Below are positions 43,250 through 52,437 of a stretch of 64,000 bases of DNA, in pieces (the first letter of the stretch is position 1; every line of letters begins with the position of its first letter). The notes beneath the pieces were generated by a model. The model saw only the letters and a list, made by a program, of their open reading frames with translations. It was not told the DNA's origin and searched no databases. The position numbers and the translations under genes are program-made. Location of the stretch: assembly GCF_010731675.1 (NCBI RefSeq), contig NZ_AP022584.1, positions 3,100,001 to 3,164,000 on the forward strand, given 5' to 3'. Source of the DNA: Mycobacterium marseillense. GTDB taxonomy: Bacteria; Actinomycetota; Actinomycetes; Mycobacteriales; Mycobacteriaceae.

Positions 43250-44599
43250 CTACGATTTCCCCTCGTCGGCTTCGGCGGCGGCCCGCGCCGCGCCCGGCAG
43301 CGCCCCGGCGATGCGGTCGAAGGCGCCGTCGTCCAGTGCGGTCGAAACGAACCACGCTTCGAAGGCACTGCACGGCGGGTAGACGCCCGCGTCCAGCAGC
43401 GCATGAAAGAACGGTGGGTAACGCCAGGTCTGGCTGGCCCGCGCGGAGGCGAAGTCCGTGATCGGCGTTTCCGAGAAGAACACGCTGAGCATGTTGCCGG
43501 CCCGCGGAATCTGGTGCGCTACACCGGCATTCGTCAACGCCTCGGAGAACAGCCCGGCCAGACGGTCGGCGTTGGCATCCAGCGTCTGGTAGGCCGCGGC
43601 GTCGGCATTGCGCAGGGTCGCCAGCCCGGCGGCCATCGCGACCGGGTTTCCTGACAGGGTGCCGGCCTGATACACCGGGCCCAGCGGCGCCAGCCGCTCC
43701 ATCACCTCGGCCCGCCCGCCGAAGGCCGCGGCCGGCAATCCGCCGCTCATCACCTTGCCGAAGGTAAACAGGTCGGCATCGACCGGATCGATTCCGTACC
43801 AACCACTTCGGCTGACCCGAAAGCCCGTCATCACCTCGTCGATGATCAGCAGCGCGCCGTGCTCGGCGGTGATCGTCCGCAGCGCCGCGTTGTAGCCGGA
43901 CGCGGGGGGAACCACCCCCATGTTGCCGGGGCTCGCTTCGGTGATCACCGCGGCGATCTGGTCGCCGAACCGGGCGAACGTCTGGCGCACGGCGTCGATG
44001 TCGTTGTAGGGCAACACGATGGTGTCGGCCGCCGTCGCCCCGGTCACGCCCGGTGAGGACGGCAGACCCAGCGTCGCCACCCCGGAGCCCGCGTCGGCGA
44101 GCAGCGCGTCGACATGGCCGTGGTAGCAGCCGGAGAACTTGATGACCTTGGCCCGGCCGGTGAAGCCGCGGGCCAGCCGCACCGCGCTCATGGTGGCCTC
44201 GGTGCCGGAGTTGACCAGTCGGATCCGGTCGACCGGTGCCACCCGCGCGATCATCTCGGCGGCCAGCTCGCTCTCCGCCGGGGTGGGCGCCCCGAACGAC
44301 AGGCCCGAGGCGGCGGCCTGGGTGACGGCGTCGACCACGGCGGGGTGGGCGTGGCCCAGGATCATCGGTCCCCACGAGCAGACGAGGTCCACGTAGCGGT
44401 TGCCGTCGGCGTCGGTCAGCCAGCATCCGCGTGCCTGCGTGATGAACGGCGGTGTCCCGCCCACCGCGGTGAACGCGCGGACGGGGGAATTCACCCCGCC
44501 GGGGATGACGGCGCAGGCGTCCTCGAACAGCCGCGCCGAGGTCGCCGTGGCCCGAGGCGTTCCCGTGGCGTGCGCGGGCGCCCGATCACTGCTTCCCAT
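43250..44599 (-). CDS. hemL: Glutamate-1-semialdehyde 2,1-aminomutase HemL
   Basis: A 449-aa PLP enzyme that forms 5-aminolevulinate, the step after Hem[20 protein letters not shown] is the family N-terminus, [16 protein letters not shown] binds phosphate, [17 protein letters not shown] contains the PLP-contacting Asp, and the Schiff-base lysine is Lys282 in [32 protein letters not shown] follows. It is about a dozen residues shorter than Rv0524, lacking an insertion in the middle. ATG 44599 gives MGSSDRAP. It starts the hemL to ccsA run on the minus strand. Confidence 0.95.
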   Translation of the reverse strand: MGSSDRAPAHATGTPRATATSARLFEDACAVIPGGVNSPVRAFTAVGGTPPFITQARGCWLTDADGNRYVDLVCSWGPMILGHAHPAVVDAVTQAAASGLSFGAPTPAESELAAEMIARVAPVDRIRLVNSGTEATMSAVRLARGFTGRAKVIKFSGCYHGHVDALLADAGSGVATLGLPSSPGVTGATAADTIVLPYNDIDAVRQTFARFGDQIAAVITEASPGNMGVVPPASGYNAALRTITAEHGALLIIDEVMTGFRVSRSGWYGIDPVDADLFTFGKVMSGGLPAAAFGGRAEVMERLAPLGPVYQAGTLSGNPVAMAAGLATLRNADAAAYQTLDANADRLAGLFSEALTNAGVAHQIPRAGNMLSVFFSETPITDFASARASQTWRYPPFFHALLDAGVYPPCSAFEAWFVSTALDDGAFDRIAGALPGAARAAAEADEGKS

Positions 44600-44879
44600 G
44601 ATGACTAGTGTCCCAGCCTTCGCGGGCCGTCCAACTACAGGGTGTAGCAGGACCGGGCCGGTCCGCCGGTCAGGCGTGGTGCTCGCCGGCTTCCTGCGCC
44701 TTTTGGTAGTCGCGGCGCGCGGCGTCGTTCCTTTTGCGCGGAGCGCTGGTGCGCGGCGACATCGCCGAGGTGCTGGGCGGCCTCGTTCCCCGCCGCCTCG
44801 CCCGTGAGACGTCAGTAAACCCAATCGGGCGCCAAATATCGGGTTGTCCTGCGGCCGGGCCTGCGAGTTGGATGAGAGC

Positions 44880-45275
44880 ATGCAACTCCCACAAGGACTT
44901 GCCCGGTTCAACCGTCACGTCACCAACCCGATTCAGCGGATGTGGGCCGGTTGGCTCCCGTCGTTCGGGATCGTGGAGCACGTGGGGCGGCGCTCCGGCA
45001 AGTCGTACCGCACACCCGTGAACGTGTTCAGCACCGAGGTCAACGGCAAGCCCGGGGTGGCGATCCTGCTGACCTACGGGCCCAACCGGGATTGGCTGAA
45101 GAACCTCGCCGCGGCGGGCGGCGGGCGCCTGCGCAGCAGGGGCAAAACCGTGGGCATCGCCGATCCGCGCGTGGTCTCCAAGGCGGAGGCGGCCGCATAC
45201 GTGACGCGCGGGGTGCGACGGGTGTTCGCTAGGCTGCCGTTCGAGCAAGCGGTATTGCTCACCCGGACCTCCTGA
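44880..45275 (+). CDS. Deazaflavin-dependent nitroreductase family protein (Rv0523c homologue)
   Basis: A 131-aa FDOR-B/Ddn-type protein. [21 protein letters not shown] and [21 protein letters not shown] are the F420-phosphate-binding pattern. The basic N-terminal segment ([19 protein letters not shown]) probably touches the membrane. ATG 44880 is the start. It is the second member of this family in the window. The tartrate-dehydratase-like gene begins 8 bp later on the same strand. Confidence 0.85.
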   Translation: MQLPQGLARFNRHVTNPIQRMWAGWLPSFGIVEHVGRRSGKSYRTPVNVFSTEVNGKPGVAILLTYGPNRDWLKNLAAAGGGRLRSRGKTVGIADPRVVSKAEAAAYVTRGVRRVFARLPFEQAVLLTRTS

Positions 45276-45283
45276 CATCGCGG

Positions 45284-46468
45284 GTGGTGCGGATCGCGGG
45301 GATCGTCGAGCGGGCGGTCGGCCTCGACGGCGGCCGGCGCGGGGGGCCCGCCAACGCGGTGGTCAACTTCTCCGGCCACACGGTCTCGTTGGTCGCGGTG
45401 ATCTCCGACGTGGTCCGGGGCGGGCGGCCCGTGGCGGGCGTCGCGTTCAACTCGATCGGGCGGTTTGCGCAGAGCGGGATCCTGCGCGACCGGATGATTC
45501 CGCGGGTGCTGGCCGCGTCCCCCGACACCCTGCTGGATGCGGCCGGGTTCCTCGACCCCGCCGCGGTCGCGGGGTGCGCGCTGACCGACGAGAAACCCGG
45601 CGGTCATGGGGACCGGGCGGCCGCGGCGGGCGCGCTGGAACTGGCGTGCTGGGACCTGAACGCCAAACTGCGCGACGAGCCCGCCTGCGTCACGATCGCG
45701 CGCGACGCCGGGAGAGTCCCCGCGCCGACCGTGCCGGTGTATGCGGCCGGCGGCTACTACTACGCCGAGGGCGGCGCCGAGCAGCTGCGCGCCGAAATGC
45801 GCGGGTACCTCGACCTCGGCTACGACGCGATCAAGATGAAGATCGGCGGCGCCGCGCTCGGCGAAGACCTGACGCGGATCGAGGCCGTCATCGACATCGT
45901 CGGCGACGCGGGACGGGTCGCGGTCGACGCGAACGGCCGCTTCGACCGGGACGAGGCCACCCGCTGGGCCGCCGCGCTGGCCCCCTATGGCCTGCGCTGG
46001 TACGAAGAGCCGGGCGATCCCCTGGATTACGCGCTGCACCGCGCGGTGACCGACTGCTATGACGGCGCGGTGGCCACCGGCGAGAACCTGTTCTCGGCGC
46101 CGGACGTGACCAATCTGGTGCGCTACGGGGGCATGCGGCCGAATCGTGATGTCTTCCAGATGGATCCGGGGCTGAGCTACGGGGTGGGCGAGTACCTGCG
46201 GATGCTCGACGTCCTCGAGGCCCACGGCTTTGATCGCCGCTTCGCCTTTCCGCACGGCGGGCACCTGATCAACCTGCACGTCGCCGCCGGGCTCGGCCTG
46301 GGCGGGTGTGAGGCTTACCCCGGCGTGTTCGCGCCGTTCGGCGGCTATTCCGAGGCCTGCGCGGTCTCGGAGGGACGGATCGCGCCGACGGACGCCGCCG
46401 GGTTCGGTCTCGAGGAAAAGGCGGGCCTGGCCGAACTGATCGCGGAGCTGACCGGAGGGTGCGGATGA
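45284..46468 (+). CDS. Enolase-superfamily sugar-acid dehydratase, D-tartrate dehydratase-like
   Basis: A 394-aa member of the mandelate-racemase subgroup. The KxK motif is DAIKMKIGGAALGED, the metal ligands are in VAVDANGRFDRDEA, LRWYEEPGDPLDYAL and VATGENLFSA, and the general-base histidine is in AFPHGGHLINLHVAAGLG. GLGGCEAYPGVFAPFGGYSE closes the barrel as in D(-)-tartrate dehydratases. The substrate assignment is by resemblance only. The start is GTG 45284 or 45287. Its stop overlaps the ketopantoate-reductase-like start (ATGA, 46465-46468), so the two form an operon. The pair is absent from this position in M. tuberculosis. Confidence 0.82.
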   Translation: MVRIAGIVERAVGLDGGRRGGPANAVVNFSGHTVSLVAVISDVVRGGRPVAGVAFNSIGRFAQSGILRDRMIPRVLAASPDTLLDAAGFLDPAAVAGCALTDEKPGGHGDRAAAAGALELACWDLNAKLRDEPACVTIARDAGRVPAPTVPVYAAGGYYYAEGGAEQLRAEMRGYLDLGYDAIKMKIGGAALGEDLTRIEAVIDIVGDAGRVAVDANGRFDRDEATRWAAALAPYGLRWYEEPGDPLDYALHRAVTDCYDGAVATGENLFSAPDVTNLVRYGGMRPNRDVFQMDPGLSYGVGEYLRMLDVLEAHGFDRRFAFPHGGHLINLHVAAGLGLGGCEAYPGVFAPFGGYSEACAVSEGRIAPTDAAGFGLEEKAGLAELIAELTGGCG

Positions 46469-47382
46469 AGATCGCCGTGATCGGTTGTGGGGCAATGGGT
46501 TCCATCTATGCAGCCAGGCTGGCGACCGCGGGTAACGACGTGCTGGCCATCGACCGCCACGAACCCAGCATCGAACGGATCAGCCGCGACGGCCTGCGGG
46601 TCACGGGCCCAGGCTACGACCGGGTGGTGCCGCTGCGGGCCAGCACCACCGCGCCGGACGTGCCGATGGACTTGATCGTGCTGGCGGTCAAGGCTGCCGA
46701 CGTGACAGTCGGTGCGCGGCAAGCCCTTCCGATGCTGGGGCCGGCCACGCCGGTACTGACCATCCAGAACGGTTTGGGGTCGGCCGAAACCGTCGCGGAC
46801 ATCGTCGGCGCCGAGCGGGTCGCCGTCGGGATCGCCAGCGGGTTCGGGGCCTCGCGGGTGTCCCCCGGCCACGTGCATCACAACGCCATGCGCGCGATGC
46901 GTTTCGGCGCCTACTCCTCGCTGCCGCACGCGACGGTCGAGGCGATCGCGCGGGCCTGGGCCGACGCCGGATTCGATGCCGCCGCGGTCACCGACATCGC
47001 CGTCATGCAGTGGGAGAAGCTCATCTGCAACGCCGCCTACAGCGCGCCGTGCGCGCTGACCGGCCTGACCGTCGGCCAGGTGATGGACGACCCGGAGATG
47101 GGGGCGGTCAGCCAGGCCGCCGCGACAGAGGCGTGGACCGTCGCCCGCGCGTCCGGCATCGCGGTCGCCGTGACCGACCCCGTCGCGCACGTTCGCGCCT
47201 TCGGCGCTCAGATGCCCGACGCCAAACCGTCGGCGCTACTGGACCACGAGGCGCGCCGCGTCAGCGAGGTCGACGTCATCAACGGCGCGGTGCCCCGCCA
47301 AGGAGCACGGGTTGGCGTCGCGGCGCCGGTGAACGCCACGCTGACCGCGTTGATCAAGGCGATCGAACGGCGGTGGGGCTGA
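46465..47382 (+). CDS. Ketopantoate reductase-like 2-hydroxyacid oxidoreductase (PanE/ApbA family)
   Basis: A 305-aa NADPH-dependent reductase. The nucleotide motif VIGCGAMGSIYAARLA is at residues 5-20, the catalytic lysine is in MQWEKLICNAAYSAPCALTG, and the substrate-binding NGLGSAETVADIVG and SEVDVINGAV are present. Coupling to a sugar-acid dehydratase suggests it reduces that enzyme's 2-keto product (for example an oxaloacetate-like acid) and is not the housekeeping PanE. This is inference. ATG 46465 is chosen because of the ATGA overlap. Confidence 0.83.
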   Translation: MKIAVIGCGAMGSIYAARLATAGNDVLAIDRHEPSIERISRDGLRVTGPGYDRVVPLRASTTAPDVPMDLIVLAVKAADVTVGARQALPMLGPATPVLTIQNGLGSAETVADIVGAERVAVGIASGFGASRVSPGHVHHNAMRAMRFGAYSSLPHATVEAIARAWADAGFDAAAVTDIAVMQWEKLICNAAYSAPCALTGLTVGQVMDDPEMGAVSQAAATEAWTVARASGIAVAVTDPVAHVRAFGAQMPDAKPSALLDHEARRVSEVDVINGAVPRQGARVGVAAPVNATLTALIKAIERRWG

Positions 47383-47464
47383 CCGGGCTCGGGCTTTCGC
47401 CGTCACAGCGGCACGGCAGCCTCTGTGCCCCGACATGTGAGTCAGAAAGTTGATAGCGCATGCG

Positions 47465-48835
47465 CTAGCGCTTTTCAGACAGCGGTACCCCGTTGCCGAG
47501 CCGAGTGCGGCCGCGGGCGACTAGGTAGAGGCCGATCACCACCGCCCAGGACAGCAGGCTGAGCCACAGCTGACTGCGCGCCTTGTGATCGAACGCCATC
47601 TGCACCAGCACCGCGGTGATTCCGGTCAGGGTGAGGATCGACAGCACGGGGAAGAACCACATCTTCACCGTCAGCTTTTCGGCGGGCGTGCGGCGGCGCA
47701 GGATGATCTGCGACAGCGCGATCAGCCAGTAGACGAACAAGATGACCGCGCCAGATGAGTTGAGCAGGAACAGAAATACCGTGTGGGGCGCGACCCGCGC
47801 CATGATGACGCACACGAATCCGACGGCCGACGAGCACAGGATCGCGAGGTGGGGAACGCCACGCCCGCTCAGCTTGACCAACCGCATCGGCGCCTCGCCC
47901 CGGTCGGCGAGGACGAACAGCATGCGCGATGCCGTGTAGAGCCCGGAGTTCAAACACGACAGCACCGCGGTGAGCACCACCGCGTTCATCACCTGATCCG
48001 CTCCGGGCAGACCCATGTGCTTGAGGGCGGCCACGTACGGCGAGGCGCCGAGTTGTACGGCGTCCCAAGGCAGGATCGCGACGAGCAGAAAGACCGAGCC
48101 GACGAAGAAGATGCCGATGCGCGCCACGACCGACCTGGTCGCCCGTTGGACCGCGAGCTCGGGGTCGCGGCTTTCCGCCGCGGCGACGGTGACGATCTCG
48201 GCTCCGACCATGGAGAAGATCACCACCACGATGGCGGCGAACACCGCGCCCACGCCGTGGGGAAAGAATCCGCCGTGCGAGTGCAGGTTGGCCAGGCCCC
48301 CGTGATGGCCGGGCAGCAATCCCAGGACGTACGCCGCCCCGACGGCGAGGAAGATCGCGATGGTCGCGACTTTGATTCCGGCGAACCAGAATTCGAATTC
48401 GCCAAAGGACGTCACCGAGAACAGGTTGGTCCCCGTCATCAGCACCATCAGGCCCAGGGAGAGTAGCCACAGCGGCGCGTGGAACCAGTACGTGAGGACC
48501 TTTCCGCCGGCGACCGCCTCGAAGCCCACCACGATCACCCAGAAGTACCAATACAGCCAGGCGACCGAAAACCCCGCCCAGCGGCCCAGGGCGTTGGCCG
48601 CGTAGTCAGCGAACGATCCCGTCGACGGGTTCGCGGCCGCCATCTCCCCCAGCATCCGCATGACCAGGACGACGAGCAACCCGCACAGGGCATAGGTGAG
48701 GAAGGCGGCCGGTCCGGTGTCTTTGATCACCACGCCGGATCCGACGAACAAGCCGGCGCCGATCACGCCGCCGAGGGCGATCATGCTGAGTTGGCGCTGC
48801 GACAGCCCTTGGCGCAGTTGCGAAGTGCCAGCCAT
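47465..48835 (-). CDS. gabP: Amino acid/GABA permease (APC family)
   Basis: A 456-aa transporter with twelve membrane helices. The N-terminal signature LSMIALGGVIGAGLFVGSG is the substrate/Na-site helix 1 of the AAT subfamily. LVVLVMRMLGEMAAANPSTGSF and FEFWFAGIKVATI are other APC hallmarks. It probably imports GABA or another amino acid with protons. ATG 48835 gives MAGTSQLRQGLSQRQ with GGGGTGG upstream. It corresponds to Rv0522. Confidence 0.9.
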   Translation of the reverse strand: MAGTSQLRQGLSQRQLSMIALGGVIGAGLFVGSGVVIKDTGPAAFLTYALCGLLVVLVMRMLGEMAAANPSTGSFADYAANALGRWAGFSVAWLYWYFWVIVVGFEAVAGGKVLTYWFHAPLWLLSLGLMVLMTGTNLFSVTSFGEFEFWFAGIKVATIAIFLAVGAAYVLGLLPGHHGGLANLHSHGGFFPHGVGAVFAAIVVVIFSMVGAEIVTVAAAESRDPELAVQRATRSVVARIGIFFVGSVFLLVAILPWDAVQLGASPYVAALKHMGLPGADQVMNAVVLTAVLSCLNSGLYTASRMLFVLADRGEAPMRLVKLSGRGVPHLAILCSSAVGFVCVIMARVAPHTVFLFLLNSSGAVILFVYWLIALSQIILRRRTPAEKLTVKMWFFPVLSILTLTGITAVLVQMAFDHKARSQLWLSLLSWAVVIGLYLVARGRTRLGNGVPLSEKR

Positions 48836-49210
48836 GACCAGCCACCCCCTACGCGCATCCCGGTGTTGGTCATCAACCACAGCACATCGGGCGCCGGGAT
48901 ACCAGTGTCGGCGGCCCTATAGAGACAAGACCAGGATCGCCGGCCACCGTCTCCCGCTGGGCCAGAAGGCAATACGATCGCAACGTTTCAGATGGTGGCA
49001 ACCCTCGTCGGCGGCGCTACGATGTGAACCGATCCAGTGTGATGCCGCAACCCGGCGCGGAAGCCACCTCGCGCCGGGCCGTCAGAGCCGTTGCTGGTCG
49101 CCGGAAAAGATCACCGCTTCGTGACCGAAAGATCACGCCAGATCACACAATGCTTCCAATACGGCGTGGCTCGGCGGGTAATCCCCGTTCCGGGCGGCAT
49201 CATTGCGATC
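48836..49210. other. 375-bp divergent intergenic region between gabP and the Tat esterase
   Basis: No gene is convincing here. On the plus strand TACGAT (49018-49023) with GTGGCA (48995-49000) 17 bp upstream is a possible promoter for the esterase, giving a leader of about 180 nt. Composition is somewhat less GC-rich around 48960-49170. Nothing else was recognised. Confidence 0.45.
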
Positions 49211-50074
49211 ATGCCTGACCTCACACGCCGGGCGGTGCTCCGGATGGGCGCCGGTGCCAGCCTCGGAGCCGCCGGCGTGTTCGCCTTCAGCTCGCTGCTG
49301 GCTGCGGAGACGTCGCACGCCGCAACGCTGCCGCAGGCTCCCGCCCCGTTCGAGCCGCCGACGGCGGGCAGCACCCTGCCGAACAGGCTCACCGGGTCAT
49401 TCGTGTCGGCGGCCCGCGGAGGCATCAAGACCAACTACGTGATCGCCATGCCGCCCGGCCAGAGCAAGATGCTGCGTCCGGTGATCGCGCTGCACGGTGT
49501 GGACGGCGACGCCAACCAGATGATCGACATGGGCGTGCCCGACGGGCTGGCCCGGCTGGCCAAGGAGGGTAAACCGCCGTTCGCGGTCGTCGGTGTCGAC
49601 GGCGGCAACACCTACTGGCACAAAAGAACTTCCGGCGAGGACTCCGGCGCGATGGTGCTCGACGAGCTGCTGCCGATGCTGTCCACGATGGGTTTCGACA
49701 CCTCCCGGGTCGGCTTCATGGGGTGGTCGATGGGCGGATACGGGGCGCTGCGTCTGGGCGCCAAGCTGGGCCCGTCCCGGACCGCCGGCATCTGCGCGAT
49801 CAGCCCGGCCCTGTACACCTCGTACGCGACGAGCGCTCCGGGCGCGTTCGACAGCAACGAGGACTTCGTGCAGAACAGCGTGATGGGTGTGCCGGCGCTG
49901 AATTCGATTCCGCTGCGCGTGGATTGCGGCAACTTCGACCGCTTCTATTTCGCCACAAAGCAATTCGTGTACCAGTTGAAGACGCAACCGGCGGGCAGCT
50001 TCTCGCTCGGCGGCCACGACGTCGCCTACTGGCGCAGCCAACTACCCGGCGAACTGGCCTGGATGGCGACCTGA
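49211..50074 (+). CDS. Tat-exported esterase, antigen-85/esterase-D-like fold (Rv0519c homologue)
   Basis: A 287-aa secreted alpha/beta hydrolase. A twin-arginine signal, LTRRAVLRMGAGASLGAA, covers residues about 4-35, with cleavage likely after SHA. The nucleophile elbow is FMGWSMGGYGAL (Ser near residue 177), ISPALYTSY follows, and the late Asp and His are in LRVDCGNFDRF and SLGGHDVAYWRSQLP. It probably acts on surface lipids or glycans. The next gene, an acyltransferase, starts 7 bp later, which suggests the two act on the same envelope substrate. Confidence 0.88.
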   Translation: MPDLTRRAVLRMGAGASLGAAGVFAFSSLLAAETSHAATLPQAPAPFEPPTAGSTLPNRLTGSFVSAARGGIKTNYVIAMPPGQSKMLRPVIALHGVDGDANQMIDMGVPDGLARLAKEGKPPFAVVGVDGGNTYWHKRTSGEDSGAMVLDELLPMLSTMGFDTSRVGFMGWSMGGYGALRLGAKLGPSRTAGICAISPALYTSYATSAPGAFDSNEDFVQNSVMGVPALNSIPLRVDCGNFDRFYFATKQFVYQLKTQPAGSFSLGGHDVAYWRSQLPGELAWMAT

Positions 50075-50081
50075 GCCGACG

Positions 50082-52247
50082 ATGACACTTCGGGAGGAAT
50101 CAGTCGCCAGCAGCCCACAGCCCGTGGAGCGGCGGACTTCCCGAAGGGGATTCCGGCCCGACATCGAGGGACTGCGCGCCGTCGCGGTGATCGCCGTGGT
50201 GCTCTACCACGCGGGCATCCCCGGGGTCAGCGGCGGCTACATCGGGGTGGACGTCTTCTTCGTCATCTCCGGCTTCCTCATCACCGGTCTGCTCTTTCGG
50301 GAAACGACCGCCACCAATACCGTTGCGCTGGGCCGATTTTACGGCGCGCGCGCCCGGCGGCTGCTGCCGGCCGCGGCCATCGTCGGCACCGCCACCGCGA
50401 TCGCCGCCGCCGCGGTGCTGCCGCCGCTGCAGGCCCGCAGCGTGTTTCTCGACGGCGTCGCCAGTGCCCTGTACGTCGGCAACTACCGGTTCGCCCTGCG
50501 CGGCACCGACTACCTGACCAGCGATGCGCCGTCGCCGTTCCAGCACTACTGGTCACTCGGCGTCGAGGAACAGTTCTACCTCGTGTGGCCGGTGCTGATC
50601 ATCGCCGTCGCATGGTTGATCCGGCGCATCCCGTCCCTGCGCGGCGCCGCGAAGCGGGCGGCACCGTACGCGGCGGTCCTCGCGGTGGTCGCCGCCGCGT
50701 CGTTGACGGCCGGTGCGCTGTGGACCCGGACGTCGCCGTCGTGGGCGTTCTTCTCGCTGCCGACCCGAGCCTGGGAACTCGCGGCCGGCGGCCTGGTGGC
50801 CCTGTCGCTGCAGCAATGGCGCCGGCTGTCGCTGCTGACCGCCTCGATCGCCGGCTGGGGCGGCCTGGCGTTGATCCTGCTGACCTGCACCCAGCTCAAC
50901 GCACACACCCCCTACCCCGGCGTCGAGGCGCTGCTGCCCGTGCTGGGCACCGCGCTGATCATCGGTGGGGGCGCCGTCACCGGCGGACTCGGGCCCGGTC
51001 GGGTCCTGTGCCGCCCGGCGATGCGCGCCGTCGGCCGCATCTCCTACTCGTGGTACCTGTGGCACTGGCCGCTGCTGCTGCTGATGCCGGCGCTGCTCGG
51101 CGAGCCCGCCGGACTGCCGGCCCGCCTGAGCGCGACGGCCGTGTCCGCCGGGCTGGCCGTCATCACCCTGCATCTGGTGGAGAACCCCGGCCGCTTCGCC
51201 GCGGCCCTGCGCCGATCGGCGAAGGTCAGCCTGGCCGTGGCGGGCGGCGCCAGCGCCGCCACCGCCTGCGCATGCATGCTGCTGCTCAACGTGATCCCCG
51301 CGCCGGTGGGCCATGGGGTTGCGGCACCGCGGGCGAACATCGTTGCGGCGCCGCCCACCGGTGTCCCTGCCGTCAGTCCGCAGGAAGCGGCGGTCCGTCA
51401 GGCCTTCGACCAGGCGCACGTCATCCTAGCGGGGGCTGCGGGCGTGCGGGCCGTCCCGTCGAACCTCGACCCGCCGCTGGCCCAGGCGCCCGCCGACAAG
51501 GCCGCCGTGTTCGTCAATGGCTGTGTGCGGTCCTGGCGCGATGTCGGCCAGAGCGAATGCGCGACGGGCGATACCGCCTCGCCGACCACCGTGGCCCTGA
51601 TCGGCGACTCGCACGCCGCCATGTGGAATCCGGCGTTCGAGCAGCTCGCCGAGCAGCGGCACTGGCGGCTGGAGACGCTGGCCAAGGTGACCTGCCCGCT
51701 GCAGGACCTGCACATCGTGAGCCCCTATCTGGGCCGCGAATACACCGAATGCGAACAGTGGCGCGCGCAGATCATGGGCCGGATGAACGCCGAACACCCA
51801 CGCTTGATCGTGCTGGACATGAGCCGGCGCTACGGCGGGGACTTCGGCTTCACCTCCTACGATCCGGCGTGGGTCGACACCCTGGGACGCACCGTGGCGC
51901 AATTGCGCAATACCGGCGCCACGGTCCTGGTGCTGGGGCCCGCCGCCGATCCGCATTCGTCGGCGCCGACCTGCCTGTCCGCCCATCTCGACGACGCAAC
52001 CGCTTGTGCGCCAACGCGATCCGCCGCCGCCAACGACGACGGGATCGCCGCCGAGCGCGCCGCGACCGTCGGCAACGGCGGGCGCTACGCCGACCTGACC
52101 GACCTGTTCTGCGCCCCCGACCGCTGCCCGCTGATCGTCGGCAACACCCTGGTGTTCCGCGACGACAACCACGTGACGACCGAGTACGCGCGGCTGCTGG
52201 CGCCCGTGATGGGTGTGCTGGTGGACCGCGCCGTGGCGGAGGGGTGA
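50082..52247 (+). CDS. Acyltransferase-3 membrane protein fused to SGNH domain (OafA-type)
   Basis: A 721-aa protein. The membrane acyltransferase domain (residues about 23-390, ten to eleven helices) begins FRPDIEGLRAVAVIAVVLYHAG with the conserved R..H pair, and has GVDVFFVISGFLITG and YWSLGVEEQFYLVWPV. A periplasmic SGNH domain follows: GDSHAAMWNPAF (near residue 508) with the catalytic serine, and RDDNHVTTEYA near the end with Asp/His. Such proteins acylate surface glycans or glycolipids. The 38-aa gene and the SGNH hydrolase lie downstream. It is an additional paralogue next to the Rv0517-type gene. Confidence 0.92.
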   Translation: MTLREESVASSPQPVERRTSRRGFRPDIEGLRAVAVIAVVLYHAGIPGVSGGYIGVDVFFVISGFLITGLLFRETTATNTVALGRFYGARARRLLPAAAIVGTATAIAAAAVLPPLQARSVFLDGVASALYVGNYRFALRGTDYLTSDAPSPFQHYWSLGVEEQFYLVWPVLIIAVAWLIRRIPSLRGAAKRAAPYAAVLAVVAAASLTAGALWTRTSPSWAFFSLPTRAWELAAGGLVALSLQQWRRLSLLTASIAGWGGLALILLTCTQLNAHTPYPGVEALLPVLGTALIIGGGAVTGGLGPGRVLCRPAMRAVGRISYSWYLWHWPLLLLMPALLGEPAGLPARLSATAVSAGLAVITLHLVENPGRFAAALRRSAKVSLAVAGGASAATACACMLLLNVIPAPVGHGVAAPRANIVAAPPTGVPAVSPQEAAVRQAFDQAHVILAGAAGVRAVPSNLDPPLAQAPADKAAVFVNGCVRSWRDVGQSECATGDTASPTTVALIGDSHAAMWNPAFEQLAEQRHWRLETLAKVTCPLQDLHIVSPYLGREYTECEQWRAQIMGRMNAEHPRLIVLDMSRRYGGDFGFTSYDPAWVDTLGRTVAQLRNTGATVLVLGPAADPHSSAPTCLSAHLDDATACAPTRSAAANDDGIAAERAATVGNGGRYADLTDLFCAPDRCPLIVGNTLVFRDDNHVTTEYARLLAPVMGVLVDRAVAEG

Positions 52248-52313
52248 ACGGCGATGAACTTCTCGTGGCGGACGAACGTCAGATCAGTGAAGGGTTTTTG
52301 GAGGGTTTAGCTC

Positions 52314-52430
52314 ATGTCTCCACTGCTGCTGGTCTGCATCGCGGTCGCCGCGCCCTTCGCTGGGGTCGGCCTGCTCCACCTGCAGGATCGCTTGGAGCGG
52401 TGGGACTACGAGCGCCACGCGGAGGACTAG
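52314..52430 (+). CDS. 38-aa single-helix membrane microprotein
   Basis: A tiny gene with good support. GGAGGG lies 8 nt before ATG 52314. The product starts MSPLLLVCIAVAAPFAGVG, a membrane helix, then has an amphipathic charged end (LQDRLERWDYERHAED). Stop TAG 52428-52430 is 7 bp from the stop of the convergent SGNH hydrolase. The clean separation into hydrophobic and charged halves and the ribosome-binding site argue for a real protein, perhaps regulating the upstream acyltransferase; that role is a guess. Confidence 0.7.
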   Translation: MSPLLLVCIAVAAPFAGVGLLHLQDRLERWDYERHAED

Positions 52431-52437
52431 CGCCCCG

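Noticed and set aside
44670..45278. 202-codon minus-strand frame opposite the Rv0523c homologue
   Set aside because: Most of it is antisense to a recognisable F420-type protein; only its last 30 codons looked worth noting.
49024..49218. 64-codon plus-strand frame before the Tat esterase
   Set aside because: Arg/His-rich product without domain or ribosome-binding site; overlaps the esterase start region.
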